A DNA stretch of 64,000 nucleotides, from NCBI GenBank assembly GCA_903834135.1, contig CAILHZ010000019.1, positions 1 through 64,000 of the forward strand, written 5' to 3'. The position numbers were made by a program, and so were the translations under genes. The notes beneath the pieces are model-generated. The model made no database searches. It was not told where the DNA came from and was given only the letters and a program-made list of their open reading frames with translations. Below, in pieces: positions 18,109 through 28,277 of this stretch; position 1 is the first letter of the stretch, and each line of letters begins with the position of its first letter. This stretch comes from an uncultured Opitutia bacterium. Lineage in GTDB: Bacteria > Verrucomicrobiota > Verrucomicrobiia > Opitutales > Opitutaceae.

Positions 18109-18285
18109 CATTATCACTTTTTTAAGCTAAGACCTGAGTGATAACTGAACTCAAACTTAACTAATTTTAATATATTTTAGAATTTAATATTCTCTAGAGT
18201 TAGTGCAAGATTACATAATTGTAATTTGTAAGGACTTTATACTTCAGATTACATGCAGTAATGTTTTTAGATCTCATTTACTCAC

Positions 18286-19695
18286 GTGCTTAAATCTAGT
18301 TCAAATCCTCAATCTTGTTTATCGGTGGCACTGGCTAGCATGTGTGTTTTTGCTGGTCTATCGGGGTGTTCGACTTACCAAGCCAAACCCCTGAGTACAG
18401 ATGTGGTGAATAAAGCCTTAGAGCAAAAGCCTCTTCAATCAGTGAGTATTGAAGCCTCGCAGCTTGATCATCCTTTGATTCGCTCTATTGCGATTGATGG
18501 TAATGGGGTATATAGTCCAGATGAACTTGCAGTAATGGCCGTAATTTTAAGTCCAACATTAAGGGCATTAAGAGATCAGCAAGGCGTTGCTCAGTCTCAA
18601 GTAACTCAGGCCGGAATACTGCCTAATCCTCAGCTCTCTTTTTCGGTAGATCGTCCTACAGAGGTCTATGACCCAGTAGCCACAGCAGCAAAGGGCATGG
18701 GGTTAAGTTATGATCTATCGGCCTTACTTAGCCACGCTGATAACCATGCAGCTGCGCAGGCTAATGCACGGTCAGTTAATCTCTCGGTCGCTTGGCAGGA
18801 GTGGCAATATGCGCAGGCAACACGGCTCTCTGCGTATAGAATTCTTTCTCTTGAGGAGCGTTTACCTAACGCACGCACTATTGAGCAGGACTTAGTTGAA
18901 GCACTAAGTGAAGCAAACAAAGCACTACAGAAAGGTTATCAAACAGCTGTTGATCTGGCGGTATTACATACAAATCTTAATCAAGCACGGTCGATGCGTT
19001 TTGATATGGAGCAACAACTTATTGAGCAGAGAGCTTCATTAAATCTATGTCTAGGTAGGCAGGTTTCTGAAGTTGTACCCATTAAGCGTACAGCAGATAT
19101 GCCCACCTTAAATGAACAAGTAAGTGAACTTGGACGTGCAATCGAAGGTTCTCGACTGGATCTTCTTGCCCTAAAAATGGGCTATGAAAGTCAGGAGTAT
19201 TCTTTACGTGCTGCTGTGAAAGCTCAGTTTCCCAAAATTGGTATTTCAGTGAATAAGGCAAATGATACTACACCGATATCCACACGCGGAGTGGGTGTGA
19301 CATTAGATATTCCTATATTCGATAGAAATCAGGGACAAATCGCAATTGGTGAGGCTTCACGTCAGCAACTGTTTGATGAGTATGTAGCTCGGGTCGCAGA
19401 GGCACGCACTGAAGTAAGTCAGATCGTTGCGCAAATTGGGCATGTAAAAAGCGAATTACTCAGCGCTGAATTAGCCAGCATAGAAGAGCAGCATATTGTG
19501 GATTCACTAGAAAAAACTATCCATTCAGGTAACCTTGATTATCAAGTTTATCGTGATGCACGCGCTCAGTTAGCTAATCGCAATCTTGAATTAAGTGCAC
19601 TTAAACAAGAATTACTTGAGTTAGGTGTGGCTTTAGAAATCGCTACAGGGCGTTCTTTACTTTCCAGCAGTATTACAAAAACAGTCACTCCTTGA
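18286..19695 (+). CDS. TolC-family outer membrane factor of RND efflux system, lipoprotein
   Basis: A 469-residue outer membrane channel subunit. The N-terminus has a signal peptide ending in a lipobox (residues 17-28, CVFAGLSGCSTY), so it is probably lipid-anchored. The body has long amphipathic helices rich in Ala/Gln/Glu with the OEP repeat pattern (ALRDQQGVAQSQVTQAGILPNPQLSFS in the first half and VTLDIPIFDRNQGQI in the second). It closely resembles CusC/CzcC-like factors. It is first in an operon with the adaptor (18-base gap) and the pump. Confidence 0.88.
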   Translation: MLKSSSNPQSCLSVALASMCVFAGLSGCSTYQAKPLSTDVVNKALEQKPLQSVSIEASQLDHPLIRSIAIDGNGVYSPDELAVMAVILSPTLRALRDQQGVAQSQVTQAGILPNPQLSFSVDRPTEVYDPVATAAKGMGLSYDLSALLSHADNHAAAQANARSVNLSVAWQEWQYAQATRLSAYRILSLEERLPNARTIEQDLVEALSEANKALQKGYQTAVDLAVLHTNLNQARSMRFDMEQQLIEQRASLNLCLGRQVSEVVPIKRTADMPTLNEQVSELGRAIEGSRLDLLALKMGYESQEYSLRAAVKAQFPKIGISVNKANDTTPISTRGVGVTLDIPIFDRNQGQIAIGEASRQQLFDEYVARVAEARTEVSQIVAQIGHVKSELLSAELASIEEQHIVDSLEKTIHSGNLDYQVYRDARAQLANRNLELSALKQELLELGVALEIATGRSLLSSSITKTVTP

Positions 19696-19713
19696 TCTGA
19701 ATCTTTATTCCCT

Positions 19714-20835
19714 ATGAAAAGACGAATCATCGTCACTAGTGTTATTGGTGTACTTTGTGTTGTAGCGTTTATTATTTTTAAACGCCCTAGCGCTTCACAA
19801 GCCGAGGAAGCACCTAAGCCAGTTGCTCAAATACAAGTTGCTAAACTGCAATCTCAGGCAATCACTCAGACATTAACTGCTTACGGTGTTGTAGAAGCTG
19901 CACCCCTGGGTGCTAGGACCTTCAGCTTGGGTTATGACTCAGTAGTTAAAGCAGTTGGTATAAGTGTAGGCAGTCATGTTTTAGTTGGAGATCTTATTTT
20001 AGAAGTAAGTCCTACTCCTGATGCGCAAATTTTATTTGATACAGCAAAAACAGATTCTGAACTTGCGGATAAAGCATTCGTTACTACTAAAGAAAGATAC
20101 AGCCTACATTTGGCCACTAGACAGGATTTACTCACAGCAGAGCAAGCTGCTCGGGATGCAAAAATTAAGTTAAAGAACTACCTAAGTCGTGGAATGGGAA
20201 CTAGCCGTATTGTTGCAACTGAAGACGGCGTTATTACAAAATTTGAGTGGCAAAGTGGAGCTACAATTCCTGCTGGAACCCCTGTTTTCCAATTAAGTGC
20301 AGCATCTCATCTAGATGCCCATCTCACCATTGAAGCTTCAGATACGTCCGTTGTTAAGGTAGGTGAGAGTGTTATTATAAATTCAGTAAGTCGAAGTCAG
20401 GTTGATTCGATTACTTCTGAAGTGCGCTTTGTTGCTTCCTCGGTAGATCTTGTCACAGGTGCAACAGATGTACGTACTACATTGCCTGTAGGTAGTGTAT
20501 GGCTTCCCGGAGAACATGTCAGAGCAATAATTGAAGTAGCAAAGAAAACGGCACTCGCAGCACCCCGTTCGGCAGTGCTTCCTGATGATGATCAGCAAGT
20601 CCTTTACACCGTCAAGGAGGGTAAGGCAGTAAAGCATACGATCCAAGTGGGACTAATGGGTGATGATTTAATTGAAGTGATCAGCAAAGACGTTAAGTTA
20701 GGAGATGACGTAGTGATTGTTGGAAATTATGAATTAGAGGATGGCATGGCTGTTGAAGTCTCCTCGGATAAAAAGTCAGAAGAAACTAAAGCCACTGAAG
20801 GCGCTAAGGATAAAGCGGAGGCTAAAACTCCATGA
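19714..20835 (+). CDS. RND efflux periplasmic adaptor (membrane fusion protein)
   Basis: A 373-residue HlyD/AcrA-type adaptor. An N-terminal membrane anchor (residues 5-23) is followed by the barrel-sandwich half QTLTAYGVVEAAP, a short coiled-coil hairpin (about residues 108-150) and the second half with EDGVITKFEWQSGATIPAG. The beta-barrel and membrane-proximal domains follow, and the C-terminus is a charged Lys/Glu tail. It links the inner-membrane pump to the TolC-type factor. Its stop overlaps the pump start by four bases (ATGA), indicating coupled translation. Confidence 0.9.
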   Translation: MKRRIIVTSVIGVLCVVAFIIFKRPSASQAEEAPKPVAQIQVAKLQSQAITQTLTAYGVVEAAPLGARTFSLGYDSVVKAVGISVGSHVLVGDLILEVSPTPDAQILFDTAKTDSELADKAFVTTKERYSLHLATRQDLLTAEQAARDAKIKLKNYLSRGMGTSRIVATEDGVITKFEWQSGATIPAGTPVFQLSAASHLDAHLTIEASDTSVVKVGESVIINSVSRSQVDSITSEVRFVASSVDLVTGATDVRTTLPVGSVWLPGEHVRAIIEVAKKTALAAPRSAVLPDDDQQVLYTVKEGKAVKHTIQVGLMGDDLIEVISKDVKLGDDVVIVGNYELEDGMAVEVSSDKKSEETKATEGAKDKAEAKTP

Positions 20836-23800
20836 ATTTAAGCGGATGGATGAAGAAGCATCGTAGTGCAGCACTTACCTTAGTAGTGCTACTTGCTATT
20901 GGAGGTTTGGCGGCAGCCTTAAAACTTCCTGTAGCCTTATTCCCCCAAGTTGATTTTCCACGTGTTGTCGTTAGTTTAGATGCAGGAGACCGTCCTGCAG
21001 AACGTATGGCGATGGAAGTAACTGTACCTGTTGAGGAGGCAATACGCTCTGTTCCAGGACTTAAGGCGATACGCTCTACGACTAGTCGTGGAAGTAGTGA
21101 AATTTCCATTAATTTTAACTGGGGCGGGAACATGGTTGAGTCTATGCTCCAAGTGGAGTCTGCGATTAATCAGGTCTTACCCTCACTACCCAGTGGAATA
21201 CAGTTTGATGTGCGGCGTATGGACCCGACTGTATTTCCGTGTCTAGCCTATAGTCTTACCTCTGATAAAGTATCCTTAGTTAAACAGCGTGATTTTGCTT
21301 ACTATGAATTACGTCCGCTTCTCTCTACAGTAAGTGGTGTAGCAAAAGTCGCCGTGCAAGGTGGTGAGCAAGCAGAATTTCAGGTCATTGTTGATCCTGC
21401 AAAACTTGAGGCCCATGGGCTCACTTTAGCAGATGTAAGTAAAGCACTCTCTAATGCTAACACTATTAATGCAGTAGGAAGGCTGGAAGATCACGATAAA
21501 CTTTACTTAGCATTAATAGATAATCGCTTTTCCGATGATTCAGACATTGGGCAAACAGTTGTACAGAAAACTTCAACTGGACTGGTGCGTGTATTAGACG
21601 TCGCAACTATATCGTTGGGCTCTGCTCCCTTGTGGACTAAGGTCACTGCAGATGGACATGATGCAGTCATTTTACAGGTATTCCAACAACCCAATGGAAA
21701 TACGGTACAAATTTCCCGTGATGTAAGACAGATATTGAAAGACTATGCAGCTCGTATTCCTAAAGGAGTTAAGATTGCTAATTGGTATGATCAAAGTGAG
21801 CTTATTGTAGATGCTGCCCTGAGTGTAAGAGACGCCGTACTGATAGGTATTTGTTTAGCGGGTGGTGTCTTACTGCTTTTTTTGCGCAATGGGAAGATCA
21901 CCTTAATTGCTTTGGTCTGTGTACCTGCGGTTCTAGCTGCAACTGTGCTACTGTTGAAGCTTCTGCACAGCAGCTTCAACATAATGACTCTAGGTGGCAT
22001 GGCAGCAGCAGTAGGGCTAATTATTGATGATGCTATAGTCATGGTTGAGCATGTGGTAAGACGTCTGCGTGGACACTCTGGAAGTCATCATGGATTAGTC
22101 TGGGATGCAGCAGCAGAATTTACACAACCCCTCATAGCTTCGTCTTTATCTACAATTATTATTTTTGCACCACTTGCCTTTCTTACTGGTGTTACGGGTG
22201 CCTTCTTTAAGGCACTGTCTTTAACAATGGCTGCAAGTTTGGTCATATCCTTTGTGGTTGCATGGCTTGCTGTCCCAATTTTAGCAGATAAATTTTTAAC
22301 CCAGAAAGACGCAGACCAAAAAGAGGGAGGACCCTTTACAGATAAAATTCATCATGGCTATGCACACTTGATGCAAAAGCTCTTAAGGCGTCCCTCGCTT
22401 ATCTTAATAGGATTAATTCCTCTTTTAGTACTCGCTTATGTGGGGTATCAAAATGTTGGGTCAGGCTTCATGCCTATTATGGATGAAGGTGGTTTTATCT
22501 TAGACTACCGCGCTGAGTCAGGTACTTCTCTTAGCGAAACAGATCGTTTACTTAGAAAAGTAGAAACAATTCTTCAATCGACTCCTGAAGTGCAGACCTA
22601 TTCACGTCGCACGGGTCTTCAGCTTGCGCAAGGTGTAACTGAAGCCAATGAAGGAGATTTTTTTATTCGGCTTAAGAGTGGCCCACGTCGCAGTATCGAT
22701 GAAGTGATGGATGATGTGCGGGGACAAGTTGCGCATTCCATTCCTGGTTTAGACATTGAACTTACTCAGTTAATGGAGGATCTAATTGGGGATCTTACTG
22801 CAGTTCCACAGCCTATAGAGATTAAACTTTTCTCGGATAATGCATCCGAGTTAAAAGCGGCAGCAGTGAGTGTTGCTGCTTCTCTTCAAAAAGTTCCTGG
22901 TGCTGTAGACATTGTAAATGGAGTAATCCTTGCTGGTGATGCACTGAATATACAAGTAGACCGAGCCAAGGCTGGAATCGAAGGTATGGATCCAGATGGA
23001 GTTACTGCTCAAGCCACTGATCTTTTAGATGGTGCTGTGGCAACCACTAAAGTGGAGAATGATCCTAAGCTTATTGGAATTAGAGCTTGGATTTCACCCA
23101 AGTATAGACGTACCGCAAGAGATGTTGAAAATTTGAGAATCAAAGCACCTGATGGTCACTACTTTCCGCTTCGCCGGGTTGCCACGGTGACAACGTTAGT
23201 AGGTCAGCCTCAAATTATGCGTGATGACTTAAAGCGTATGGTTGCTGTTACAGCACGTATTAGTGGACGTGATCTTGGATCAACGATTAAAGATGTTAAA
23301 GTCATGCTCGCAAAAGAGGGAGTCGTACCGCACGGCATTTACTACAGTATTGGTGGTACCTATGCTGAACAGCAGTCTGCCTTTGCAGGTTTGATTGCAG
23401 TCTTTGGTGCAGCAGTGGCACTCATCTTCTTATTGTTACTGTTCTTGTATTCCCGCTTCCGTATCGCATTTGCTATGCTCGCAACCACGCTACTCGCACT
23501 TTCTGCAGTGAGTATCGGGCTTTGGCTTACACATACTGAACTTAATATTTCATCTATGATGGGGATGACTATGATTGTAGGTATCGCAACCGAAGTAGGT
23601 ATTTTCTACGTCTCAGAATTAATGACATTAAAGGACTTGGGTAATGCTGATGACTCTTATATTGAAGCCGGTGTTAATCGAATGCGTCCTATTGCAATGA
23701 CAACGTTTGCTGCAATCTTAGCACTGCTTCCTTTAGCTTTAGGCATAGGTGCTGGTTCAGCTATGCAGCAGCCTCTTGCGATTGCGATTATTTCTGGGCT

Positions 23801-23885
23801 CATTTTGCAGATGCCTCTAGTTCTTATCGTACTGCCTATCTTACTAAAGATGACCTCTGTGCGTAAAAATACGGCTAATCTTTGA
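20832..23885 (+). CDS. RND-family efflux pump permease
   Basis: A 1,017-residue inner membrane RND pump of full length. It has a first membrane helix (about 13-31), a large periplasmic loop, then the helix bundle with GLIIDDAIVMVEHVVRRL carrying the paired acidic residues of TM4. A second periplasmic loop follows, then a second bundle (FGAAVALIFLLLLFLYSRFR and MTMIVGIATEVGIFYVSEL). The pattern is close to the HAE1 or CzcA-like groups. Here the second half has a Glu in the position of the second TM10-type motif, and the first bundle has DD. Drug versus metal specificity cannot be settled; the absence of metal-binding Met/His clusters favours organic substrates. Confidence 0.9.
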   Translation: MNLSGWMKKHRSAALTLVVLLAIGGLAAALKLPVALFPQVDFPRVVVSLDAGDRPAERMAMEVTVPVEEAIRSVPGLKAIRSTTSRGSSEISINFNWGGNMVESMLQVESAINQVLPSLPSGIQFDVRRMDPTVFPCLAYSLTSDKVSLVKQRDFAYYELRPLLSTVSGVAKVAVQGGEQAEFQVIVDPAKLEAHGLTLADVSKALSNANTINAVGRLEDHDKLYLALIDNRFSDDSDIGQTVVQKTSTGLVRVLDVATISLGSAPLWTKVTADGHDAVILQVFQQPNGNTVQISRDVRQILKDYAARIPKGVKIANWYDQSELIVDAALSVRDAVLIGICLAGGVLLLFLRNGKITLIALVCVPAVLAATVLLLKLLHSSFNIMTLGGMAAAVGLIIDDAIVMVEHVVRRLRGHSGSHHGLVWDAAAEFTQPLIASSLSTIIIFAPLAFLTGVTGAFFKALSLTMAASLVISFVVAWLAVPILADKFLTQKDADQKEGGPFTDKIHHGYAHLMQKLLRRPSLILIGLIPLLVLAYVGYQNVGSGFMPIMDEGGFILDYRAESGTSLSETDRLLRKVETILQSTPEVQTYSRRTGLQLAQGVTEANEGDFFIRLKSGPRRSIDEVMDDVRGQVAHSIPGLDIELTQLMEDLIGDLTAVPQPIEIKLFSDNASELKAAAVSVAASLQKVPGAVDIVNGVILAGDALNIQVDRAKAGIEGMDPDGVTAQATDLLDGAVATTKVENDPKLIGIRAWISPKYRRTARDVENLRIKAPDGHYFPLRRVATVTTLVGQPQIMRDDLKRMVAVTARISGRDLGSTIKDVKVMLAKEGVVPHGIYYSIGGTYAEQQSAFAGLIAVFGAAVALIFLLLLFLYSRFRIAFAMLATTLLALSAVSIGLWLTHTELNISSMMGMTMIVGIATEVGIFYVSELMTLKDLGNADDSYIEAGVNRMRPIAMTTFAAILALLPLALGIGAGSAMQQPLAIAIISGLILQMPLVLIVLPILLKMTSVRKNTANL

Positions 23886-23926
23886 GTGGTCTTGCAGCTT
23901 AGAAATAAAGTGAGTACATAAGAAGT

Positions 23927-24472
23927 ATGCGCTTACCTTCGTTTTTTTATTCCGCTTCTGCAGGGGTAGAAAAATTAATCGATCGTCTGTTGTGTGCATG
24001 TGGGGCCCTTCTTTTTTCTCAGGCCCCTGAATTTATGCAGCAATACCTGCAGCGTCTAGGGGGACGTCTAGATGAAGCACTTCGTCACTTAGATGAGGTA
24101 CGCTCGGTTGCTTTACAATCCGGTATATCGATGGATTCTGATGCCCAAGCACTCGATAAAGGCTCCCAAGGGGTGGCCAGTCTCTTGCGTTTATCGCTTC
24201 AGCGTGTAGAAAATCTTCAGTCTGCAGAAATAAGTTTAAGAACTGCGTCTATTATGACGCGGCCCTTTGTCTTTGTGAGTCATTTGGATTGGGATACTGC
24301 GCATGGTGTTTGTAGTGTCTATAAGCCAGCTATTCCTACGACACTTGAGGGACTTATTTATGCCATAGTTGGCATGATTTTTATGCTAGGACTGTATTAT
24401 TTTACCTTACGTCCTGCTTTAGTAAAACTCTACACGCGGTGGCGTCTAAGTAAAGAGCCACCGGTACTTTAA
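23927..24472 (+). CDS. DUF2937 family membrane protein
   Basis: A 181-residue protein of the DUF2937 type, recognised from the start RLLCACGALLFSQAPEFMQQYLQRLGGRLDEALRHLDE. It probably has an N-terminal hydrophobic helix and a clear membrane segment near residues 143-162 (LIYAIVGMIFMLGLYYF). The function is unknown. It follows the RND pump by 41 bases on the same strand and may be the last gene of that operon. Its end overlaps the convergent lyase gene by four bases. Confidence 0.75.
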   Translation: MRLPSFFYSASAGVEKLIDRLLCACGALLFSQAPEFMQQYLQRLGGRLDEALRHLDEVRSVALQSGISMDSDAQALDKGSQGVASLLRLSLQRVENLQSAEISLRTASIMTRPFVFVSHLDWDTAHGVCSVYKPAIPTTLEGLIYAIVGMIFMLGLYYFTLRPALVKLYTRWRLSKEPPVL

Positions 24473-26355
24473 GGCTTAGAGACTAAAGCTTTTAAGTCTG
24501 GTGTAGGGAGTATTGGCCACTCATCACCTTGTGGACTAAGTAAGATAGAGATATTTAGTGCAGCTTCACTTTGCTTAGCTGTGACATCAACCGTGAGTAC
24601 ATAATTATGTGCATTCGGTTTTTCATCTACTGAATCCGGTTTTGCTGAGAGTACTTTAAAGTGACCACCCTTAGGTTCTAGGATTTGTGCACTTAAGTGG
24701 CGGCCTTTTTGATTCAATGTAGCCTTACTTCCGTCCTCTGAAACAACTACGTGAGCAGGTGTCATCATTCTCCAGTGAATTACGCTGCCTTCAGTTGGTT
24801 TAATGAGTTCATCTTGAATTAAAACACGTGCACGGTCTAGTAATGAAACTTTACGTAACATCTTTTCAGCTGCTCCAGGATAGATGCTTGTAAGGTCTGT
24901 GATTGCGTAGGCCTCTTGAGGAGTGCTTGCGAATGCAATCACAGGTGCAGTCGCAGGATAGTGCTGAAGTATTTTATCTGGAGTGATCACATTATGGCTA
25001 AAATTATTAAGTCTAAAATAATTCCACCTCATTTTGCCGAAGTATGCAGGTAGGTTGTAATTGTCGGGCCCTAAATCTTCAGCCCAGCGTACTCCATCTG
25101 CATCCATTACAAACGAACCAAGATCTAAATGAGAGTGGTTGGTTGTATTTGATCCTGCGCGTAAACCTAGAAAAATTGCATGCTTATCAACCCATGAACT
25201 ACGCATGAGTACAATTTCAGCAGGTCCTTTGAAATATAGGTCTAAGGGAACAGCTGCAGCTGCTGGTGGATTCACTGATCTATTCTCTTCAGGAAACCAT
25301 AGCGCATTGAGTGCCAAGAAACGGTTCTTAGATTGGGGCAGGCTGCGCTTAAGTTCTTCTCTACTTTGTTTAATCGCTGTTTGAAACCCTGATTTATTAG
25401 CTAGCCAGGTAAAGGCTGGGGAAGCTTCAAAGCCGTCTCCACCATCGGAATAATTAAAACTCATATTCGATGGGCTCTCAATGGCCATTCTGTAGAGGAC
25501 TGTTTTGTTAAATCCAGGTGCTCTGCCTAAATCAAAATCTGTGCCTAAGGCTCCTTGCATGAGAGCAAGAGCAATCACGTTATAGGTCGTTCCATAAGTC
25601 CAGTACCCAGGACCTTCAGGATAAGCTCCATCAGGTTCATAGGGATTCATGCCTCTTACGATCGATTTTCTGACTCCATTAACAACCAATCTTGCAAGAG
25701 CTGGCTCTTCATCACTCAGGGCTAAGGCTGCACTAAGAAGCCCTCCGTTACACACTTGGTTCCAATTATGATCTGCTTTAACAAACCATACTCGTTTATC
25801 TGGTTTACCTTTAGGAGCGTATGCTAGGGGAGCGAAAACCAACGATTTTTTAAGTAACGCTTCTTTAATAATCCCTCGTTCTTCGGGTGTTAACTCAGAA
25901 TAAAGCCAGTCGTAGCCTATTGACACCGCAAAACTCATTTCAGCGATATCTAGAAAATGGCTCGGATTCCAATCATCGAAATGACACACGGTCATTAGAT
26001 CGCTCTTAGCTTGGTTTAAAAACCGCACATCCTTCGTGAGACGGTAGGCCATAGAGCATGTCATTATGCGTTCAATGGATAGGCGGCACTGGTCTAGTAA
26101 GCGTGGACCAATCAGGCGATGCTTGATAGGCGCTGCTCCTATGACTTTGGTTGCTACTTCAATAATGCGCTGATTAAGGGCTGCTCGTAATGGATCTGTC
26201 TTGGCTGCCTCAAGATCATAGGTAAGAGCCTCGTTCGTAAGCAGGAGTTTAGGATGGCCCGTTTTTAAATGAAGCAGTGGATCGGTATCACTCTGCGCTG
26301 AGCACATATGAGCAATCAGACACAGGGTAAACGCAACAGGTGTAAAGATACGCAT
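24469..26355 (-). CDS. Heparinase II/III-like polysaccharide lyase
   Basis: A 628-residue exported protein. The start at 26355 gives the signal peptide MRIFTPVAFTLCLIAHMCSA; an upstream in-frame start at 26451 would place 32 charged residues in front. An alpha/alpha toroid domain (about 60-330) carries WNPSHFLDIAEMSFAVSIGYDWLY and HNWNQVCNGG. A beta-sandwich domain follows with NTTNHSHLDLGSFVMDADGVRW, the conserved N-x-H-x-H-x-D-x-G-S motif of heparinase II/III proteins. Such enzymes cleave uronic-acid-containing polysaccharides (heparinoids, alginate and others). It is monocistronic and divergent from aroB. Confidence 0.85.
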   Translation of the reverse strand: MRIFTPVAFTLCLIAHMCSAQSDTDPLLHLKTGHPKLLLTNEALTYDLEAAKTDPLRAALNQRIIEVATKVIGAAPIKHRLIGPRLLDQCRLSIERIMTCSMAYRLTKDVRFLNQAKSDLMTVCHFDDWNPSHFLDIAEMSFAVSIGYDWLYSELTPEERGIIKEALLKKSLVFAPLAYAPKGKPDKRVWFVKADHNWNQVCNGGLLSAALALSDEEPALARLVVNGVRKSIVRGMNPYEPDGAYPEGPGYWTYGTTYNVIALALMQGALGTDFDLGRAPGFNKTVLYRMAIESPSNMSFNYSDGGDGFEASPAFTWLANKSGFQTAIKQSREELKRSLPQSKNRFLALNALWFPEENRSVNPPAAAAVPLDLYFKGPAEIVLMRSSWVDKHAIFLGLRAGSNTTNHSHLDLGSFVMDADGVRWAEDLGPDNYNLPAYFGKMRWNYFRLNNFSHNVITPDKILQHYPATAPVIAFASTPQEAYAITDLTSIYPGAAEKMLRKVSLLDRARVLIQDELIKPTEGSVIHWRMMTPAHVVVSEDGSKATLNQKGRHLSAQILEPKGGHFKVLSAKPDSVDEKPNAHNYVLTVDVTAKQSEAALNISILLSPQGDEWPILPTPDLKALVSKP

Positions 26356-26466
26356 TAGGATATTACTTAAGACGTAAATTGTACTTTTAAGTTTCAGTTT
26401 TTCAGTGGAACTATGCTTTCGACGGATGTTGACCTTGGGGCATACCCGCATTTTCCTTAACTCTTC

Positions 26467-27552
26467 ATGGTAGACTCTCTTAAGGTCAATTTAGGCGATA
26501 GATCTTACCCGATTTATTTCGGAGAAAACCTTAGTGGCCAAATATTGGATCACGTAAATAAGCTCACTCGTGAAGGCCGTAAGGTTGCAGTAATAACTGA
26601 CGAGCACGTTGAGCGCACACAAAAGGCTTTTGTAGATACTGTATTTAACGCAGTGCCTTTGTTAGTACTTCCTTCTGGAGAAAATTCTAAATCAATTGAG
26701 GGTCTTAGTCAGTGCCTAGATTTTCTTTCACTTAATAAGCTAGACCGCGGTGGTGTAGTGATTGCTTTAGGTGGCGGAGTGGTGGGTGATCTAGCCGGAT
26801 TTGCTGCAGCGAGTTATTTAAGAGGTGTAGATTTTATTCAAATTCCTACAACGTTACTCTCCATGGTGGATAGTTCTGTAGGTGGAAAAACAGGAATTAA
26901 TTTAAAGTCAGGTAAGAATTTGGTTGGAGCCTTCCATCAACCCCGTGCTGTATTTATTTCTACAGGAATTTTAAGCACTCTGCCTAAGCGTGAATTTGCT
27001 GCAGGCATGGCAGAGGTAATTAAGTACGGGCTTCTTGCTGATAAGTCTCTATTTGAACAATTACACAAAACAGCTGTAGGTCCTGAATCTTCCAGCTTAT
27101 CTGATGTTATCAAGCGGTGCTGCCAAAGTAAGGCATCTATTGTTGAACAGGATGAACGTGAATTAGCAGAAAAAGGTGGCAGGGCCTTACTTAATTTAGG
27201 TCACACCTTTGCGCATGCTATTGAAAATGTATCTGGCTATGGTACGTACCTACATGGTGAGGCTGTAGGGATCGGACTTTGTGCTGCGGCTCGGTTATCT
27301 GAAAAATTAGGTTATCTCTCTAAAAAAGACGTCTCTTGTATCGAAGCTGTGGTGAAATCGCACGGGCTACCTACGACACTTACTACAGCATTAGCGCTTG
27401 ATGACTTAATGCAGGCCACAACTAGGGATAAAAAGAATAAGGCAGGATCCTTAAGATTTATCGTTTTAAAGGCAATCGGTACTGCTGAAATTCAAGCTGG
27501 GGTAGCAACTGCGCTTGCAGAGGCCTCATTTAGAGAAATAGGTGCACGTTAA
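26467..27552 (+). CDS. aroB: 3-dehydroquinate synthase
   Basis: A 361-residue cytosolic enzyme of the usual length that converts DAHP to 3-dehydroquinate in the shikimate pathway, using NAD and a divalent metal. Visible motifs are LPSGENSKS, ALGGGVVGDLAGFAAASYLRG, the IPTTLLSMVDSSVGGKTGIN block, AEVIKYG and the metal-binding LNLGHTFAHAIE and LHGEAVGIG. It opens a rightward run of housekeeping genes; the gap to the next gene is 92 bases. Confidence 0.97.
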   Translation: MVDSLKVNLGDRSYPIYFGENLSGQILDHVNKLTREGRKVAVITDEHVERTQKAFVDTVFNAVPLLVLPSGENSKSIEGLSQCLDFLSLNKLDRGGVVIALGGGVVGDLAGFAAASYLRGVDFIQIPTTLLSMVDSSVGGKTGINLKSGKNLVGAFHQPRAVFISTGILSTLPKREFAAGMAEVIKYGLLADKSLFEQLHKTAVGPESSSLSDVIKRCCQSKASIVEQDERELAEKGGRALLNLGHTFAHAIENVSGYGTYLHGEAVGIGLCAAARLSEKLGYLSKKDVSCIEAVVKSHGLPTTLTTALALDDLMQATTRDKKNKAGSLRFIVLKAIGTAEIQAGVATALAEASFREIGAR

Positions 27553-27644
27553 TCTCGGTTGTGTCCTAGGCGTTTTCGTTTCAAGCTTAAGGAAGTTCAA
27601 TCAAACACCTCATTTCATAATCTCCTATTTAAAGCTCATTTTCC

Positions 27645-28277
27645 ATGTCAGCCGTTGATGAAAGTATAGTCCGAGAATACTTTGAACAAAATGGATTTTT
27701 TGTAAGGCAGGTGCGTAAGTACCAGGTTCAAGCACGTAAGAAAACAAGTGACGAGGAAGTTGACCTACTTGTATATAATCCCACCTGGCGTAAGGGCACT
27801 AGGAAGCCTGATTTCTTTTTATTCCCAAGTGAGCTAAAGTTTATGCAACGAGCCATGGTTGCAGTTAAGCCCTGGCACACGGACGTATTTTCGCCTGCTA
27901 TGCTAAGGAATTCACCCGAAAAGATATTCAGTTTCCTTGAAGATAATGTACTCAAAGAAGTAAACCGTCTTTTTGCAGCAGATTCTTCAGAGATTGGGAT
28001 GGGAGCATTAACTAAAGTCCTAGTACTTCCTGCACTGCCTACCTCTGAGCCTTTTAGGTCTCAAAGTGTAGAACTTTTAAAAGCTAAAGGCATAGATTGT
28101 ATTATCTCGTTTCGCTCTATGCTTTTGGATTTGATAGATAAAGTAGAAACCAATCGCAGTTATGGTAAAAGCGATGCACTTCAAATGATTCGTATTTTAA
28201 AAAATTACGATTTATTTCAAGATACACAACTTACTCTCCCGCATGCCGACACTCATTCATCCAACCGCAATCGTTGA
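27645..28277 (+). CDS. Conserved hypothetical protein, PD-(D/E)XK-like fold suspected
   Basis: A 210-residue protein I do not recognise by name. The N-terminus SIVREYFEQNGFFVRQVRKY is followed by DEEVDLLVYNP and a hydrophobic strand MVAVKPWHTDVFSP. This acidic-strand/x-x-K-strand spacing resembles restriction-endonuclease-like folds, but the second acidic residue of a D-(x)n-(D/E)-x-K site is replaced by Ala (VAVK), so nuclease activity is doubtful. It is cytosolic, without signal or membrane segments. Its last 35 bases overlap the start of lpxA, which suggests coupling with lipid A synthesis genes, though functional relation is not shown. Confidence 0.6.
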   Translation: MSAVDESIVREYFEQNGFFVRQVRKYQVQARKKTSDEEVDLLVYNPTWRKGTRKPDFFLFPSELKFMQRAMVAVKPWHTDVFSPAMLRNSPEKIFSFLEDNVLKEVNRLFAADSSEIGMGALTKVLVLPALPTSEPFRSQSVELLKAKGIDCIISFRSMLLDLIDKVETNRSYGKSDALQMIRILKNYDLFQDTQLTLPHADTHSSNRNR

